Assembly (NCBI RefSeq): GCF_039969785.1
Contig: NZ_JBDVNC010000037.1
Coordinates: 186,001 to 250,000 of the forward strand
Reading direction: 5' to 3'
From: Shimia sp039969785
GTDB lineage: Bacteria; Pseudomonadota; Alphaproteobacteria; Rhodobacterales; Rhodobacteraceae
Length of the DNA stretch: 64,000 bases
Each line of letters starts with the position of its first letter. The stretch's first letter is position 1. The position numbers and the translations under genes were made by a program. Below, piece after piece: positions 61,868-64,000 of this stretch. The notes below the pieces were generated by a model. The model worked only from the letters and a program-made list of their open reading frames with translations, was not told where the DNA came from and did not search any database.

Positions 61868-64000
61868 ATGATCCAGTCTGACTTTCTGAAATCCAAATTC
61901 CCAAAACCTGTCGACCTGAACGATGTGGATATTACAGGCCCGCAACGCTTTAATAACCGCGAAATGAGCTGGCTCAGCTTCAACTGGCGTGTTCTGGAAG
62001 AGGCGGGAAACCCGCGCGTCCCCCTGTTGGAACGCCTGCGCTTTCTGTCGATCTCCGCCACCAATCTTGATGAATTTTATACGGTGCGGGTGGCTGGCCT
62101 GCGCGAACTTGTCCGTGAAGGCAACGCAAGCCCGGCTCAGGACGGGCTGACGCCCGCAGACCAGCTGGTCTTAATCAACGCAGACGCGCGTACCCTGTTG
62201 CACGAACAACAGCGCATGTTCATTTCATTGCGTGGTCAGATGGAAGCCGAGAATATTCTTATTCTCGACCACAAATCCCTGACCGACGAAGATAAATCCT
62301 TTCTGGCAGACGTGTTCCTGAACCGCGTGTTCCCGGTTCTGTCGCCGTTGGCGATTGACCCGGCCCACCCGTTCCCCTTTATCCCGAACACCGGTTATTC
62401 GCTGGCCCTGCAACTGGAACGCAACAGGGACAAACGCGCGCTGCACGCGCTGTTGCCGATCCCTCACCAGATCGACCGCTTCATTTTTCTGCCCGCGACC
62501 GAAGGCAAAACACGGGTTCTGCCGCTCGAAGAATTGCTTCTGTTGCATCTCGACAGCCTGTTCCCCGGCTACAAAGCCAAAGGGCATTGTGCGTTTCGTG
62601 TCCTGCGCGACAGCGATCTGGAGGTCGAGGACGAGGCCGAAGACCTCGTGCGTGAATTTGAGGTCGCGCTGAAACGCCGACGCCGTGGCGAAGTTGTGCG
62701 CATGAAAATCTCTGATGACGCGCCCAAAGCGTTGAAATCATTGATCATGCGCGAATTGCATGTGCGCGACGACGAAGTTGTCGACATCGACGGCATGATT
62801 GGTCTCGCGGATCTCAGCGAACTGGTGCTTGACGAACGCCCCGATCTTTTGTGGCCCTCTTTCACGCCGCGCGTGCCCGAACGGGTTCAGGACCATGACG
62901 GCGATATGTTCGCCGCCATCCGCCAGAAAGACATGCTACTGCACCACCCCTATGAAACTTTCGATATGGTGGTGCGTTTTCTGGCACAGGCCGCGCGCGA
63001 TCCCAACGTTGTGGCCATCAAACAGACGCTCTATCGCACGTCCAAAAAATCCCCGATTGTCGAAGCCCTTTGCGAAGCTGCCGAAGACGGCAAATCTGTC
63101 ACCGCTCTGGTCGAACTCAAAGCGCGCTTTGACGAGGCCGCCAATATCCGCCAGTCGCGCCGGTTGGAACGCGCCGGTGCGCATGTGGTTTATGGTTTTC
63201 TCGACCTGAAAACCCACGCCAAGATTTCCACCGTTGTGCGCCGCGAAGGCGACCAGCTTGTGACCTACACACACTATGGCACCGGCAACTATCACCCGAT
63301 CACCGCCAAGATTTACACCGACCTCAGCTTTTTCACCTGTGACGTTAACCTCGGGCGCGACGCCACCAAGGTGTTCAACTACTTGTCTGGCTATGTTGAA
63401 CCGGAAAAGCTCGACAATCTGGCAATTTCCCCGATCTCGCTCAAAGCCCGTCTGATCGAAATGATCGGAAAAGAAGCCGACCACGCCCGCGCGGGCAAAC
63501 CAGCCGTGATCTGGGCCAAAATGAACTCGATCATCGAACCCGAAGTGATCGACGCCCTTTATGCCGCCAGCCAGGCTGGCGTTCAGATCAGCCTTGTCGT
63601 GCGCGGCATCTGCGGATTACGTCCTGGCATCAAAGGGCTCAGCGAAAACATCCGCGTGAAATCCATTGTCGGGCGTTTTCTGGAGCATTCGCGTATTGTC
63701 TGTTTTGGCAATGGCGCCGGATTGCCATCGAAAAAGGCGCGGGTCTATATATCTTCGGCTGACTGGATGGGGCGCAATCTCAACCGCCGCGTTGAAACTC
63801 TGATCGAAATCCGTAACGCCACCGTCAAGGCTCAGATCGTCAGTCAGGTCATGGCCGCCAATCTGGCCGATGTCGCGCAAAGCTGGGTCATGCAGCCTGA
63901 TGGTTCATTTGAACGCACCAAAGTGCCCGAAGGCGAGTTTGCGTTCAATTGCCACAGGTTCTTTATGGAGAACCCTTCTTTGTCAGGCCGTGGCTCTGCC
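61868..64000 (+). CDS. ppk: polyphosphate kinase, C-terminal end missing
   Basis: 711 codons from ATG 61868 to the right edge, open throughout, so the gene is cut only near its end (family length about 700-740). Recognisable segments are NREMSWLSFNWRVLEEA near the N-terminus, HHPYETFDMVVRFL, the catalytic histidine in DLKTHAKISTVVRR, and YHPITAKIYTDLSFF. It makes polyphosphate from ATP. It follows hdaA, as in other Rhodobacteraceae. Confidence 0.93.
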   Translation, partial: MIQSDFLKSKFPKPVDLNDVDITGPQRFNNREMSWLSFNWRVLEEAGNPRVPLLERLRFLSISATNLDEFYTVRVAGLRELVREGNASPAQDGLTPADQLVLINADARTLLHEQQRMFISLRGQMEAENILILDHKSLTDEDKSFLADVFLNRVFPVLSPLAIDPAHPFPFIPNTGYSLALQLERNRDKRALHALLPIPHQIDRFIFLPATEGKTRVLPLEELLLLHLDSLFPGYKAKGHCAFRVLRDSDLEVEDEAEDLVREFEVALKRRRRGEVVRMKISDDAPKALKSLIMRELHVRDDEVVDIDGMIGLADLSELVLDERPDLLWPSFTPRVPERVQDHDGDMFAAIRQKDMLLHHPYETFDMVVRFLAQAARDPNVVAIKQTLYRTSKKSPIVEALCEAAEDGKSVTALVELKARFDEAANIRQSRRLERAGAHVVYGFLDLKTHAKISTVVRREGDQLVTYTHYGTGNYHPITAKIYTDLSFFTCDVNLGRDATKVFNYLSGYVEPEKLDNLAISPISLKARLIEMIGKEADHARAGKPAVIWAKMNSIIEPEVIDALYAASQAGVQISLVVRGICGLRPGIKGLSENIRVKSIVGRFLEHSRIVCFGNGAGLPSKKARVYISSADWMGRNLNRRVETLIEIRNATVKAQIVSQVMAANLADVAQSWVMQPDGSFERTKVPEGEFAFNCHRFFMENPSLSGRGSA

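Noticed and set aside
1..64000. Possible tRNA or rRNA genes, CRISPR arrays or insertion sequences
   Set aside because: I found no cloverleaf-like run, regularly spaced direct repeats, transposase or terminal inverted repeats while reading; a covariance-model search was not possible.

Overview
The window looks like chromosomal DNA of a marine Rhodobacteraceae/Roseobacter-type alphaproteobacterium. The grounds are the protein families and their order (soxBDAG sarcosine oxidase, a short ProRS next to LolCDE, HdaA directly before polyphosphate kinase, DUF2937, ImuA-like protein beside agmatinase), the moderately high GC content, and a GC-rich hairpin followed by an A/T stretch of the kind common between genes in this family. 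I see no rRNA or tRNA gene, insertion sequence, prophage or CRISPR array.

Layout. 1-118 is the first part of dnaG. 155-6031 (minus) is a sarcosine oxidase operon, soxB-X-soxD-soxA-soxG, with an extra secreted protein X inserted and a small secreted protein after it. 6179-9252 holds an outer-membrane barrel-like protein, a DUF6151 protein and a glutamate dehydrogenase. 9581-12474 is an orphan trio of Tad-type surface proteins (VWA TadG plus two TadE). 12453-18728 holds single metabolic genes: aldo/keto reductase, agmatinase, ImuA-like, a divergent TetR/SDR pair and an MFS transporter. metG follows at 18796.

20604-34432 is the most unusual block. It contains an IclR regulator interrupted by an in-frame amber codon, a cytoplasmic sulfatase on the minus strand, and then a long co-directional operon: exported arylsulfatase, exported HAD phosphatase, MoxR ATPase, DUF58, DUF4381, VWA (intact MIDAS), VWA+TPR (degenerate MIDAS), BatD, and an eight-haem c-type cytochrome with HEAT/TPR-like C-terminus. 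Four successive 4-bp ATGA overlaps tie the MoxR/Bat part together. My inference is a periplasmic enzyme and redox module served by its own MoxR/VWA chaperone set.

34607-47895 is a phenylacetate degradation locus. paaJ-A-B-C-D-E plus a ferritin-like PaaA/PaaC paralogue run rightwards. paaG-I-K and a TetR regulator run leftwards, divergent from a cytochrome P450 and paaZ. Both promoter regions carry a near-identical palindrome (AACCGNNCGGTYGG) that I propose is the operator of the TetR protein. Between the two halves lie an RcnB/CigR-like protein and a second amber-interrupted gene.

48124-51325 is a selenium pair: mnmH (tRNA 2-selenouridine synthase) and, convergent with a 17-bp overlap, an oxidoreductase-SelD fusion. 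Three tandem small c-type cytochromes follow. 52839-64000 is largely housekeeping: hotdog thioesterase, DMT transporter, LolD, LolC/E, DUF2937, ProRS, OafA-type acyltransferase, AI-2E-family permease, HdaA, and most of polyphosphate kinase, which runs off the right edge.
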